From contig CAKUHJ010000055.1 of assembly GCA_934655935.1 (NCBI GenBank), forward strand, positions 1 through 11,326: 11,326 bases of DNA, given 5' to 3'. A program made the translations under genes and the position numbers. The notes under the pieces were generated by a model, which did not search any database, was not told the origin of the DNA, and saw only the letters and a program-made list of their open reading frames with translations. Shown one piece after another: positions 6,442 to 11,326 of this stretch (position 1 is the first letter of the stretch; each line of letters begins with the position of its first letter). Source of the DNA: an uncultured Oscillospiraceae bacterium. GTDB lineage: Bacteria > Bacillota > Clostridia > Oscillospirales > Oscillospiraceae.

Positions 6442-6579
6442 ATGAAGCAGCAAAAGAAAAGCTCCGGCCGTATCCGCCCCGCAGGCCCCGCCCCCAGCTT
6501 TACAGACCCGCAGGGCAGCTGGACCGGCGTGCCGGCCGACCCCACGGAAAAGCCCGTGCAGGATGCGGACGACCTGTAG
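6442..6579 (+). CDS. Small 45-aa protein with acidic DADDL tail
   Basis: This 45-aa peptide starts MKQQKKSSGRIRPAGPAPSF, then reads TDPQGSWTGVPADPTEKPVQ and ends DADDL. It has a basic N-terminal third, a proline/glycine middle and an acidic C-terminus, with no cysteines and no membrane segment, and is probably unstructured or a binding peptide. A perfect AGGAGG SD and third-codon GC typical of the neighbours support expression. The DPQGSWTGVP...EKPVQDADDL tail resembles short proteins I recall from other Firmicutes, but I cannot name a family. It sits between the 114-aa protein and the ModE-like gene in the same direction. The 58-base gap upstream shows no convincing separate promoter. Confidence 0.72.
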   Translation: MKQQKKSSGRIRPAGPAPSFTDPQGSWTGVPADPTEKPVQDADDL

Positions 6580-6606
6580 CGGACAAAGAGAAAAGAGGTA
6601 AGGATT

Positions 6607-6951
6607 ATGGAACCCCTTCGCCCTGTGCTGACCATCCGGATTTTTACGCAGGAAAAGTGCTTCGGGCCCGGCGTGGCCGTTCTGATGCGGAAGGTGCAGG
6701 AGCTGCACTCCCTGCGCGCTGCGGCGGCCTCTATCGGCATGGCCTATTCCAAGGCCTGGACCATTCTCAGGCATGCGCAGCAGGAGCTGGGGTTCTCGCT
6801 CCTGGACTCCTCCACCGGCGGAAAAAACGGGGGCGGCGCCACGCTCACCCCGCAGGGAGAGCGGCTTCTGAACGCCTACGAGCGCTACTGCGCCGATGTG
6901 CGCAGCTACGCGCAGGCGCAGTTCTCTTCCTGCTTTTCCGAATTCGAATAA
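6607..6951 (+). CDS. Stand-alone ModE-type winged helix-turn-helix protein
   Basis: This 114-aa protein matches the N-terminal DNA-binding domain of ModE and the related LysR-type wHTH. The recognition region is MRKVQELHSLRAAAASIGMAYSKAWTILRH (around residues 27-56), followed by the wing GFSLLDSSTGGKNGGGATLT and PQGERLLNAYERYC. Full-length E. coli ModE (about 262 aa) adds two molybdate-binding TOBE/Mop domains, which are absent here. Stand-alone versions are common in Clostridia beside molybdenum-enzyme genes. It probably regulates molybdenum transport or hydroxylase genes, but its signal cannot be molybdate bound through a TOBE domain. The SD AGAGG lies eight bases before ATG 6607. It is the last gene of the operon and is followed by a strong terminator. 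Confidence 0.85.
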   Translation: MEPLRPVLTIRIFTQEKCFGPGVAVLMRKVQELHSLRAAAASIGMAYSKAWTILRHAQQELGFSLLDSSTGGKNGGGATLTPQGERLLNAYERYCADVRSYAQAQFSSCFSEFE

Positions 6952-6958
6952 CACAAAA

Positions 6959-6984
6959 AGGAGGCCTGGCGGCCTCCTCTTTTT
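6959..6984 (+). terminator. Bidirectional intrinsic terminator
   Basis: AGGAGGCC (6959-6966), loop TGGC and GGCCTCCT (6971-6978) form a perfect 8-bp stem followed by CTTTTT (6979-6984). On the minus strand the same stem is followed by TTTTTG, so it can also stop transcripts coming from rpe. It begins eight bases after the ModE-like stop codon. Confidence 0.9.
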
Positions 6985-6992
6985 CCCTTGAT

Positions 6993-7018
6993 TTTTGCTA
7001 TGCAAAAGCATAGCAAAA
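6993..7018. repeat. Perfect 11-bp inverted repeat
   Basis: TTTTGCTATGC (6993-7003) and GCATAGCAAAA (7008-7018) are perfect arms around a loop AAAA. There is no U-tract beyond either end, so it is not a classical terminator. It may be a regulator-binding dyad or the first element of the structured spacer that follows. Confidence 0.7.
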
Positions 7019-7024
7019 TAAGAA

Positions 7025-7069
7025 TGTGCCATTTCCTCGCCCCTGCGGGGCAACCGGAAATGATGCACA
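7025..7069. other. Three-tier hairpin in the convergent spacer
   Basis: Three stacked helices are visible: TGTGC/GCACA (7025-7029 with 7065-7069), CATTTCC/GGAAATG (7030-7036 with 7056-7062) and GCCCC/GGGGC (7039-7043 with 7047-7051) closing a TGC loop. They are interrupted by an AT bulge and a TC/AACC internal loop. Seventeen base pairs within 45 bases is far more than chance. No U-tract follows, so it reads as a structured RNA element rather than a terminator. The transcribed strand is unknown. Confidence 0.55.
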
Positions 7070-7131
7070 AAAACTTCATGCACCGGTATTTGCACATTTT
7101 CGCGGTGCAGAGTACGTATGCATGAAGTTTT
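7065..7131 (-). terminator. Probable rpe terminator with 13-bp stem
   Basis: On the minus strand AAAACTTCATGCA (7131-7119) pairs perfectly with TGCATGAAGTTTT (7082-7070). An inner TGCAC/GTGCA stem lies in the 36-base loop. The 3' arm runs into TTTTTGTGC (7073-7065), a short U-tract. The hairpin begins seven bases after the rpe stop. The long loop makes it an unusual terminator. Confidence 0.5.
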
Positions 7132-7137
7132 ATTCCT

Positions 7138-7788
7138 TTATTCCTTGACGGTGCGGACAAAGGCCGCGCGATCCGGCGCCTTGAAGTAGGCGCTTCCGGC
7201 GACGAGCACGTTTGCGCCGTTCGCCGTGCAGATTTTCGCCGTCTCGGCGTTGACGCCGCCGTCGACCTCAAGCTCGCATTCCGGATTCTGCTCGTCGATG
7301 TACGCGCGGATTTTTTTCACCTTCGGCATCATGTCCTGCATAAAGGACTGGCCGCCGAAGCCCGGCTCCACCGTCATCACCAGAATCAGGCTGCAGAGCT
7401 TCAGATAAGGAAGCACTGCCTCCGCGGGCGTCTTCGGCTTGACGCAGACCGCCGCGCGTACGCCGCAGGCGCGGATTTTTTCCAGCGCCAGCATCGTGTT
7501 CTCCGGCGTATCCGCCTCGACATGGACCGTGACAATGTCCGCGCCCGCCTGGCAGAAGCGCTCCACATAGCGGACCGGCCGGTCGATCATCAGATGGACG
7601 TCCAGCGTCAGGTCGCTTGCGCGGCGAAGCGCGGCGACCGTCGGGAAGCCCATGGAAATGTTCGGAACAAAATTGCCGTCCATTACGTCAATATGAATGT
7701 AATCGGCGCCGCAGGTTTTCAGCGCCGCGGCCTCCTGGTTCAGAAAGCCGAAATCGGCCGAGAGAATGGACGGGGATACCTTGATCAT
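7138..7788 (-). CDS. rpe: Ribulose-phosphate 3-epimerase
   Basis: This 216-aa TIM-barrel enzyme interconverts ribulose-5-phosphate and xylulose-5-phosphate in the pentose phosphate pathway, in the cytosol with a divalent metal. The motifs are in family order: SPSILSADF (5-13), the metal-binding segment YIHIDVMDGNFVPNISMG (about 30-47), LDVHLMI (62-68), VMTVEPGFGGQSFM (about 136-149) and the phosphate-binding ELEVDGGVN (about 172-180) and VAGSAYF. The catalytic Asp residues in HIDVMDG and VDGG are present, and length is normal. ATG 7788 has the SD GGAGG seven bases upstream. Unlike many Firmicutes, rpe is not next to rsgA or thiN here. It is alone and convergent with the ModE-like operon, and it has a long structured leader. 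Confidence 0.97.
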   Translation of the reverse strand: MIKVSPSILSADFGFLNQEAAALKTCGADYIHIDVMDGNFVPNISMGFPTVAALRRASDLTLDVHLMIDRPVRYVERFCQAGADIVTVHVEADTPENTMLALEKIRACGVRAAVCVKPKTPAEAVLPYLKLCSLILVMTVEPGFGGQSFMQDMMPKVKKIRAYIDEQNPECELEVDGGVNAETAKICTANGANVLVAGSAYFKAPDRAAFVRTVKE

Positions 7789-7951
7789 ACGAATGCCTCC
7801 AGTACGAATTTTGTAAAATCACGCACCCTTTTACCGTGCGCGCGCATAGATATGAATACGCGGCGGGGCGTTCAGAGGCTCTCATCCCACGCGAAGGCCG
7901 CCGCCGCTTTTGAATAGGGGCTGCATACTGCAGCCCCGCCGTGAAATCCGC
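7789..7951 (-). promoter_or_regulatory. Long structured leader upstream of rpe
   Basis: From the predicted transcription start near 7951 to the rpe ATG there are about 160 non-coding bases. A perfect 9-bp hairpin GGGGCTGCA/TGCAGCCCC (7937-7929 with 7925-7917) is followed by TATTC, not a U-tract. The first arm overlaps CGGCGGGG (7941-7934), which can instead pair with CCCCGCCG (7868-7861). A third option pairs GCGGCGG (7907-7901) with CCGCCGC (7866-7860). Near the gene GCGCAC/GTGCGT pairs around GGTAAAAGG. I could not match it to any riboswitch consensus I know (TPP, THF, glycine, ZTP and fluoride considered). It could be a cis-regulatory leader or a separate small RNA. Confidence 0.4.
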
Positions 7952-7957
7952 GGCTTC

Positions 7958-7986
7958 ATTATAGCTGGATTCTCCGCGCCTGTCAA
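7958..7986 (-). promoter_or_regulatory. Perfect-consensus promoter upstream of rpe
   Basis: On the minus strand TTGACA (7986-7981) and TATAAT (7963-7958) are separated by exactly 17 bases, the ideal sigma-A promoter. Such promoters are usually found on stable RNA or very highly expressed genes. It faces away from the xpaC-operon promoter, whose -35 begins 12 bases from this one. Confidence 0.88.
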
Positions 7987-7997
7987 TCTGCGGCTGC

Positions 7998-8026
7998 TTG
8001 ACTTTCCCGGCAGCGTGCAGTATCAT
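7998..8026 (+). promoter_or_regulatory. Promoter for the xpaC-telA-TPM operon
   Basis: -35 TTGACT (7998-8003), a 17-base spacer and -10 TATCAT (8021-8026). The predicted start near 8033 gives a leader of about 45 bases to ATG 8079. Confidence 0.85.
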
Positions 8027-8078
8027 GAAAGATATTATAGGGGGGAGTATCCGGATTTTGCGGAAAGGATTCTGAAAA

Positions 8079-8828
8079 ATGGAAAAAAAGAAAAAAGAAC
8101 GTTCCGTCTGGCCCATTTATGCCATTGGCTTTGTATGGCTTGGCTTCTCGCTTCTGGGCCTGCTGAGATCGCTCTTCTGGTTTTTGCTTTGCGCGGCAGC
8201 CTCTGTGGGCGTATACGCTCTGCTGCGCGCGATTCTTGACGGCAGGACGACAGAGGACGCTTCGCCGCAGCCTGCGTCCGCCGCTGCCGGGCAAAGCGCA
8301 GCCGAAAAGCCCACCGCGCCGGAGCCGGAGCAGCCGCGCCGGCCCCAGCCGGAAAAGAAGCCCTGCAGCCCGGCGCTTGAGGCCGTTCTGAAGCAGGGAA
8401 GCGAGGCGGTTGAAAAAATTCAGTATCTGAACGACCGCATCCCGGACGAGAAAATGTCCGCGCAAATTGCGCTGATCCAGAGCCTTACCCAGCGGATTTT
8501 CGACTATGTGGAGGACCATGAGGACAAGCTTCCGAAAATCCGGCAGTTTTTGAGCTACTATCTTCCGACCACCATCAAGCTTCTGGAGCACTATGTGGAG
8601 CTGCAGGATCAGGGCATGCGGACAGAGAACATCGCCGAGGGCATGCAGAAAATCGAAGCGCTTCTGGACAAGGTCATCGTGGCCTTCCAGCAGCAGCTTG
8701 ATGCGCTGTTCGAAAGCGACGTTGTGGACATTACCGCCGAAATTCAGGTCATGGAGCAGATGATGCGCAGCGAGGGCCTTGCCGCGGAGTGCGGCCCCTT
8801 CGAAGCTGCCGGAGCCGAACGAGAATAA
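8079..8828 (+). CDS. xpaC: XpaC-like membrane protein
   Basis: This 249-aa protein has two closely spaced hydrophobic helices (about residues 10-27 and 30-51), a Pro/Ala/Glu-rich linker (about 55-95) and a helical C-terminal domain. That domain includes QSLTQRIFDYVEDHEDKLPK and RQFLSYYLPTTIKLLEHYVEL (around 128-170), characteristic of the XpaC family ('5-bromo-4-chloroindolyl phosphate hydrolysis' protein). The family name comes from a B. subtilis phenotype; no true phosphatase active site is evident and the biochemical role is unknown. It is predicted to be anchored in the cytoplasmic membrane with the helical domain facing the cytosol. ATG 8079 has the SD AAAGGA nine bases upstream. It is directly followed by telA, the same order as B. 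subtilis xpaC-yaaN. Confidence 0.88.
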   Translation: MEKKKKERSVWPIYAIGFVWLGFSLLGLLRSLFWFLLCAAASVGVYALLRAILDGRTTEDASPQPASAAAGQSAAEKPTAPEPEQPRRPQPEKKPCSPALEAVLKQGSEAVEKIQYLNDRIPDEKMSAQIALIQSLTQRIFDYVEDHEDKLPKIRQFLSYYLPTTIKLLEHYVELQDQGMRTENIAEGMQKIEALLDKVIVAFQQQLDALFESDVVDITAEIQVMEQMMRSEGLAAECGPFEAAGAERE

Positions 8829-8843
8829 GGAGTATGAACGAAT

Positions 8844-9998
8844 ATGGAACAGAACATTCCTCAGCTGACCCTGACGCCCGAGCTTGAAACCGCGCCCGCG
8901 CCGGCGCCCGAAGAAAAAAAGGATCTGCTCGCCGAGGCGCAGGCCGCGCCAGAGGCCGGCCCCGATCTTTCCGCGCTGAGCGAGGCCGAGCAGAAGGCCG
9001 TGCTGGATTTCGCGGCAAAAATCGACCTCTCGAACGCCTCGCAGGTCCTGGAATACGGCGCGGGCGCGCAGAAGCACATCGCGGATTTTTCGGAAACCGC
9101 GCTTGCCAAGGTCCAGACGCGCGACCTCGGCGAAATCGGCGAGATGGTCTCGTCGCTTCTCGTGGAGCTCAAGACCCTCGACGAGCCGGAAAAGAAAAAG
9201 GGCCTGGCCGGCATTTTCCAGAAGGCGAAGCTTTCCACCGAAGAAATGAAAAGCCGCTACGGTCTGGCGGAAAAGAACGTCGACCGCATCGCGCAGCAGC
9301 TGGAGGGCCATAAGCTGACGCTTATGAAGGACGTCGCGGTCATGGACCAGATGTACGAAAAGAACCTGCAGTATTTCAAGGAGCTGACCATGTACATTCT
9401 CGCGGGCCGGCAGGCGCTGGCGCAGGCACGCGTCACCACGCTCCGGACGCTTCGCGGAAAGGCGGAGCAGAGCGGACTTCCCGAGGATGCGCAGGCCGCG
9501 AACGATTTTGAGAACAAATGCGGCCGCTTTGAAAAAAAGCTGCACGATCTGGAGCTGACGCGCATGATCTGCCTGCAGACCGCACCGCAGATCCGCATGC
9601 TTCAGAACAACGACACGCTTATGATGGAGAAGATCCAGACCTCCATTCTCAACACCATTCCGCTCTGGAAAAACCAGATGGTGCTCGCGCTCGGCATTGA
9701 GGACTCCCGCAGGGCCATGGAGGCCCAGCGCAGGGTTACGGACATGACCAATCAGCTTCTGCAGAAGAACGCGGAGATGCTTCATATGTCCACCGTGGAG
9801 ACCGCCCGCGAAGCCGAGCGCGGCATTGTGGATATTGAAACGCTCAAGTCCACCAATCAGCATCTTATTCAGACGCTCGACGAGGTCATGCAGATCCAGC
9901 AGGACGGCGCGAAGCAGCGCCAGCAGGCCGAGCAGGAGCTGCGGCGCATCGAGGGCGAGCTGAAGCAGAAGCTCCTTCAGGCGCGTGACGCGGGGTAA
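8844..9998 (+). CDS. telA: TelA/KlaA family toxic anion resistance protein
   Basis: This 384-aa, highly charged, mostly helical protein has no signal peptide or membrane segment. After an Ala/Pro/Glu-rich N-terminus (1-45), the TelA domain includes LSEAEQKAVLDFAAKIDLSN (around 48-67), EKNLQYFKELTMYILAGRQAL (around 173-193) and the strongly conserved TSILNTIPLWKNQMVLALG (near 266-284). A coiled coil rich in Gln/Glu follows to the end. TelA was named for tellurite resistance on plasmids; chromosomal members (YaaN, YceH) are linked to envelope stress and antimicrobial tolerance, but the mechanism is unknown. AAGGAGT lies ten bases before ATG 8844. The start is 15 bases after xpaC, within one operon. 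Confidence 0.92.
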   Translation: MEQNIPQLTLTPELETAPAPAPEEKKDLLAEAQAAPEAGPDLSALSEAEQKAVLDFAAKIDLSNASQVLEYGAGAQKHIADFSETALAKVQTRDLGEIGEMVSSLLVELKTLDEPEKKKGLAGIFQKAKLSTEEMKSRYGLAEKNVDRIAQQLEGHKLTLMKDVAVMDQMYEKNLQYFKELTMYILAGRQALAQARVTTLRTLRGKAEQSGLPEDAQAANDFENKCGRFEKKLHDLELTRMICLQTAPQIRMLQNNDTLMMEKIQTSILNTIPLWKNQMVLALGIEDSRRAMEAQRRVTDMTNQLLQKNAEMLHMSTVETAREAERGIVDIETLKSTNQHLIQTLDEVMQIQQDGAKQRQQAEQELRRIEGELKQKLLQARDAG

Positions 9999-10012
9999 GA
10001 GAAAGGATTCTC

Positions 10013-10249
10013 ATGAAAAAATTTTTCTCTGACCGTACGGTCGCCATTATCCTGACCGTTCTGATGGTCGCGCTTGCAATCGGCATTGCGGTTGTGCAGA
10101 TGATCGTCCGTGCCGCGGGCTGGGCCTTCGGCGTGCTGCAGGACGCGACGGGCCTGCGCCTGGTCTCCGGCGAACCGGGCTGGCTGAAGGGACTTGCCAT
10201 CGTAGTCCTGATCGTTCTGGTGATCCGGGCCGCCGGAAAAAAGCGCTGA
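10013..10249 (+). CDS. 78-aa small membrane protein, paralogous N-terminus to the next gene
   Basis: This 78-aa protein begins MKKFFSDRTVAIILTVLMVA with a hydrophobic helix at about 9-31, an amphipathic middle (RAAGWAFGVLQDATGLRLVS) and a second hydrophobic helix at about 60-73 ending in RAAGKKR. It is probably a two-helix inner-membrane protein, or a signal-anchored one. The first 25 residues closely resemble those of the downstream TPM protein, and the DNA shares an exact 17-base block (10052-10068 with 10308-10324). The start has an AAAGGA SD five bases upstream and lies 14 bases after telA. I do not recognise a family. It may be a duplicated and shortened relative of the TPM gene, or a partner of it. 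Confidence 0.8.
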   Translation: MKKFFSDRTVAIILTVLMVALAIGIAVVQMIVRAAGWAFGVLQDATGLRLVSGEPGWLKGLAIVVLIVLVIRAAGKKR

Positions 10250-10254
10250 GCGCA

Positions 10255-10262
10255 AAAGGAGG
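10255..10262 (+). promoter_or_regulatory. Strong Shine-Dalgarno site before a TTG start
   Basis: AAAGGAGG ends nine bases before TTG 10272. No ATG in the frame gives the N-terminal membrane segment, so this site supports TTG as the start codon. Confidence 0.8.
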
Positions 10263-10271
10263 CGTCAAGCT

Positions 10272-11225
10272 TTGAAATTCTTTGCGAAAAAAGGCGTTGC
10301 CATTCTTCTGACCGTTCTGATGGTGGCTACGTCCATCCTGATTGCCGTGGGCGCCGCCCCGGAGAAGGCCTCCGCCGCCGGAAACACGGCCCAGAGCTCT
10401 TCGTGGGTCGCCGACCAGGCCGGGCTCTTGTCGCAGGCAGCCGTCCGGCGGCTGAACAAAACCAATGAAAAGCTGAACGAATCGTACGGCGGCGTGCTTG
10501 CCTTTGTCGCGCAGGAAAGCCTGAACGGCGCGGACATTGAAGACTACGCCTTTGAAATGGGCGATACGCTCGGCCTTGGCACGCGTGATCTGATTCTGGT
10601 GATCGAAACCTCCAGCACCGACTGGTATGTTGCCGCCGGAGAGCAGGCACAGCTTTACCTGACGGACGGGCTTGAGGCGCTGTTTTCCGAATGCGTCGAC
10701 GGCATTCAGACTGCCTCGGACTCCGCAGGCTGGATGGACACGCTCTGCGACGGCCTTGAGGACTGGTACAAGGCCAGCTTCCCGAAGCTCTCCTCTACCG
10801 CCGCGGCCGCCCCGGCAGACGCGCAGAGCGTCTATTCCTATGCGCCCCGGCGCGTCAGCCTCTGGAAGGTTCTGCTTGCCCTTCTGATTCTCTATTGGAT
10901 TCTGAAGGCCATTTTCGGCGGCCGCAGGAGAAGCGCCGGCTATTACGGCGGTCCCCGCCCGTCGGGCAGCGGTTTTCTGGGCGGTCTTTTCGTCGGGTCG
11001 CTGTTTTCCAACCTCGGCCGGCGGCCGCGCCGCCCGCCCCCTCCGCCCGGCTTTGGCCCCGGTCCGAGGCCGAATCCAGGCCCCAGGCCAAATCCAGGGC
11101 CCAGGCCCGGCTCCTCGCCCCGTCCGGGCGGCTCCAGCTTCGGCGGCAGCCGCAGAGGCGGCTTCGGCGGAAGCAGCCGGGGCGGTTTTGGCGGCGGCAG
11201 CCGCGGCGGCTTCGGCAAACGCTAA
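10272..11225 (+). CDS. TPM-domain (TLP18.3/Psb32/MOLO-1) membrane protein with Gly/Arg/Pro-rich tail
   Basis: This 317-aa protein starts at TTG. An N-terminal hydrophobic segment (about 8-27) is followed by Ala-rich EKASAAG, a possible signal peptidase site. A TPM domain spans about 44-170: WVADQAGLLSQAAVRRLNKT, YGGVLAFVAQ, a GDTLGLGTRDLILVIETSST strand region and WYVAAGEQAQLYLTD. A second hydrophobic helix lies at 197-215 (WKVLLALLILYWILKAIFG). The last 100 residues are low complexity, with GPRPNP repeats (262-279) and RGGFGG repeats (295-315), a positively charged tail. TPM proteins act outside the cell membrane in bacteria; proposed roles include phosphatase and photosystem repair functions in plants, unproven here. 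The tail would be cytosolic if the second helix crosses back. It is the last gene of the operon, 22 bases after the 78-aa gene. Confidence 0.88.
   Translation: MKFFAKKGVAILLTVLMVATSILIAVGAAPEKASAAGNTAQSSSWVADQAGLLSQAAVRRLNKTNEKLNESYGGVLAFVAQESLNGADIEDYAFEMGDTLGLGTRDLILVIETSSTDWYVAAGEQAQLYLTDGLEALFSECVDGIQTASDSAGWMDTLCDGLEDWYKASFPKLSSTAAAAPADAQSVYSYAPRRVSLWKVLLALLILYWILKAIFGGRRRSAGYYGGPRPSGSGFLGGLFVGSLFSNLGRRPRRPPPPPGFGPGPRPNPGPRPNPGPRPGSSPRPGGSSFGGSRRGGFGGSSRGGFGGGSRGGFGKR
11059..11217 (+). repeat. Low-complexity repeats encoding GPRPNP and RGGFGG
   Basis: Short imperfect tandem units of about 18 bases (11059-11110) encode GPRPNP, and further units (11152-11217) encode RGGFGG-type repeats. 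The units keep the reading frame and vary at third positions, so they are coding repeats under protein-level constraint rather than recent slippage copies. Confidence 0.7.
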
Positions 11226-11246
11226 AACTTTTACGAGATACGAAAT

Positions 11247-11270
11247 GGGGCGCTGCAGCCGCAGCGCCCC
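11247..11270 (+). terminator. GC-rich hairpin after the TPM gene, weak terminator
   Basis: GGGGCGCTGC (11247-11256), loop AGCC and GCAGCGCCCC (11261-11270) form a perfect 10-bp stem, 21 bases after the stop at 11225. The following bases TCAGTTTGTC are a poor U-tract, so termination is likely but not textbook. A second hairpin GCTCTG/CAGAGC (11299-11304 with 11308-11313) follows near the window end. Confidence 0.6.
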
Positions 11271-11326
11271 TCAGTTTGTCGAAAAACTATGATTTGCAGC
11301 TCTGCGACAGAGCAGCGGGGGAAGTG

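Noticed and set aside
7020..7135. Moco riboswitch near the ModE-like gene
   Set aside because: The element is downstream of the operon, not in front of a molybdenum gene, and I could not match the Moco RNA consensus.
7789..7951. TPP, THF, glycine, ZTP or fluoride riboswitch, or SRP RNA, in the rpe leader
   Set aside because: None of the conserved core strings I know for these classes is present.
8058..8075. Five-codon leader peptide (TTG to TGA) after a GGGGGAG tract before xpaC
   Set aside because: Too short to support from sequence alone, and the purine tract sits at the likely transcription start.
7983..9863. 626-aa open frame on the minus strand, antisense to xpaC and telA
   Set aside because: It is rich in Leu/Arg/His/Gly, has no family motifs and no SD, and mirrors two well-supported genes; it is a GC-bias shadow.
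1..11326. CRISPR arrays, insertion sequences, transposase or integrase genes
   Set aside because: No regularly spaced repeats, no terminal inverted repeats flanking a transposase, and no such protein in any supported frame.

Overview
The window looks like chromosomal DNA from a high-GC, low-genome-size-type Firmicute of the Oscillospiraceae/Ruminococcaceae kind. This rests on the gene set (YlmH, DUF896/YnzC, HI0933-type flavoprotein, XpaC-TelA pair, YqeB/YqeC), strong AGGAGG-type Shine-Dalgarno sites, consensus sigma-A promoters, and GC-rich codon use that produces many long antisense shadow reading frames. The placement is inference from family content; no taxonomic search was possible.

Layout from left to right. 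(1) Bases 1-257, minus strand: a protein fragment with an InlB/flagellin-like bacterial repeat at its open end and no visible start codon. It lies just downstream of a minus-strand tRNA-Val(CAC) (382-458) that has its own promoter and a large terminator hairpin. (2) Bases 555-3373, minus: two translationally coupled flavoproteins, an HI0933/BaiN-type NAD(P)/FAD oxidoreductase followed by a COG2509-type FAD-dependent dehydrogenase. (3) Bases 3500-6951, plus: a compact run of seven genes. These are YlmH (S4 RNA-binding, ribosome quality control), DUF896, YqeC and YqeB (maturation of selenium-dependent molybdenum hydroxylases), an unrecognised 114-aa cysteine-rich protein, a 45-aa acidic-tailed peptide, and a stand-alone ModE-type winged helix protein. 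A bidirectional terminator follows. (4) Bases 6985-7137: a dense array of inverted repeats between convergent genes. (5) Bases 7138-7788, minus: rpe, with a perfect-consensus promoter and a structured leader of about 160 nt. (6) Bases 8079-11225, plus: an operon of XpaC-like membrane protein, TelA, a 78-aa membrane protein and a secreted/membrane TPM-domain protein with a Gly/Arg/Pro-rich tail, ending near a GC-rich hairpin.

How the parts work together. Region 3 couples translation-associated housekeeping genes to a molybdenum/selenium enzyme maturation module and a ModE-like protein, so the small unknown proteins there are candidate accessory or regulatory factors. Region 6 looks like an envelope-stress module. 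XpaC and TelA are a known conserved pair (B. subtilis xpaC-yaaN), and here they are joined by two membrane proteins that share a near-identical N-terminal segment. The most interesting loci are the face-to-face promoters with a shared -35 (3408-3458), the structured spacer (6993-7131), the rpe leader, the imperfectly paired tRNA-Val beside a headless gene, and the unexplained small proteins in regions 3 and 6.
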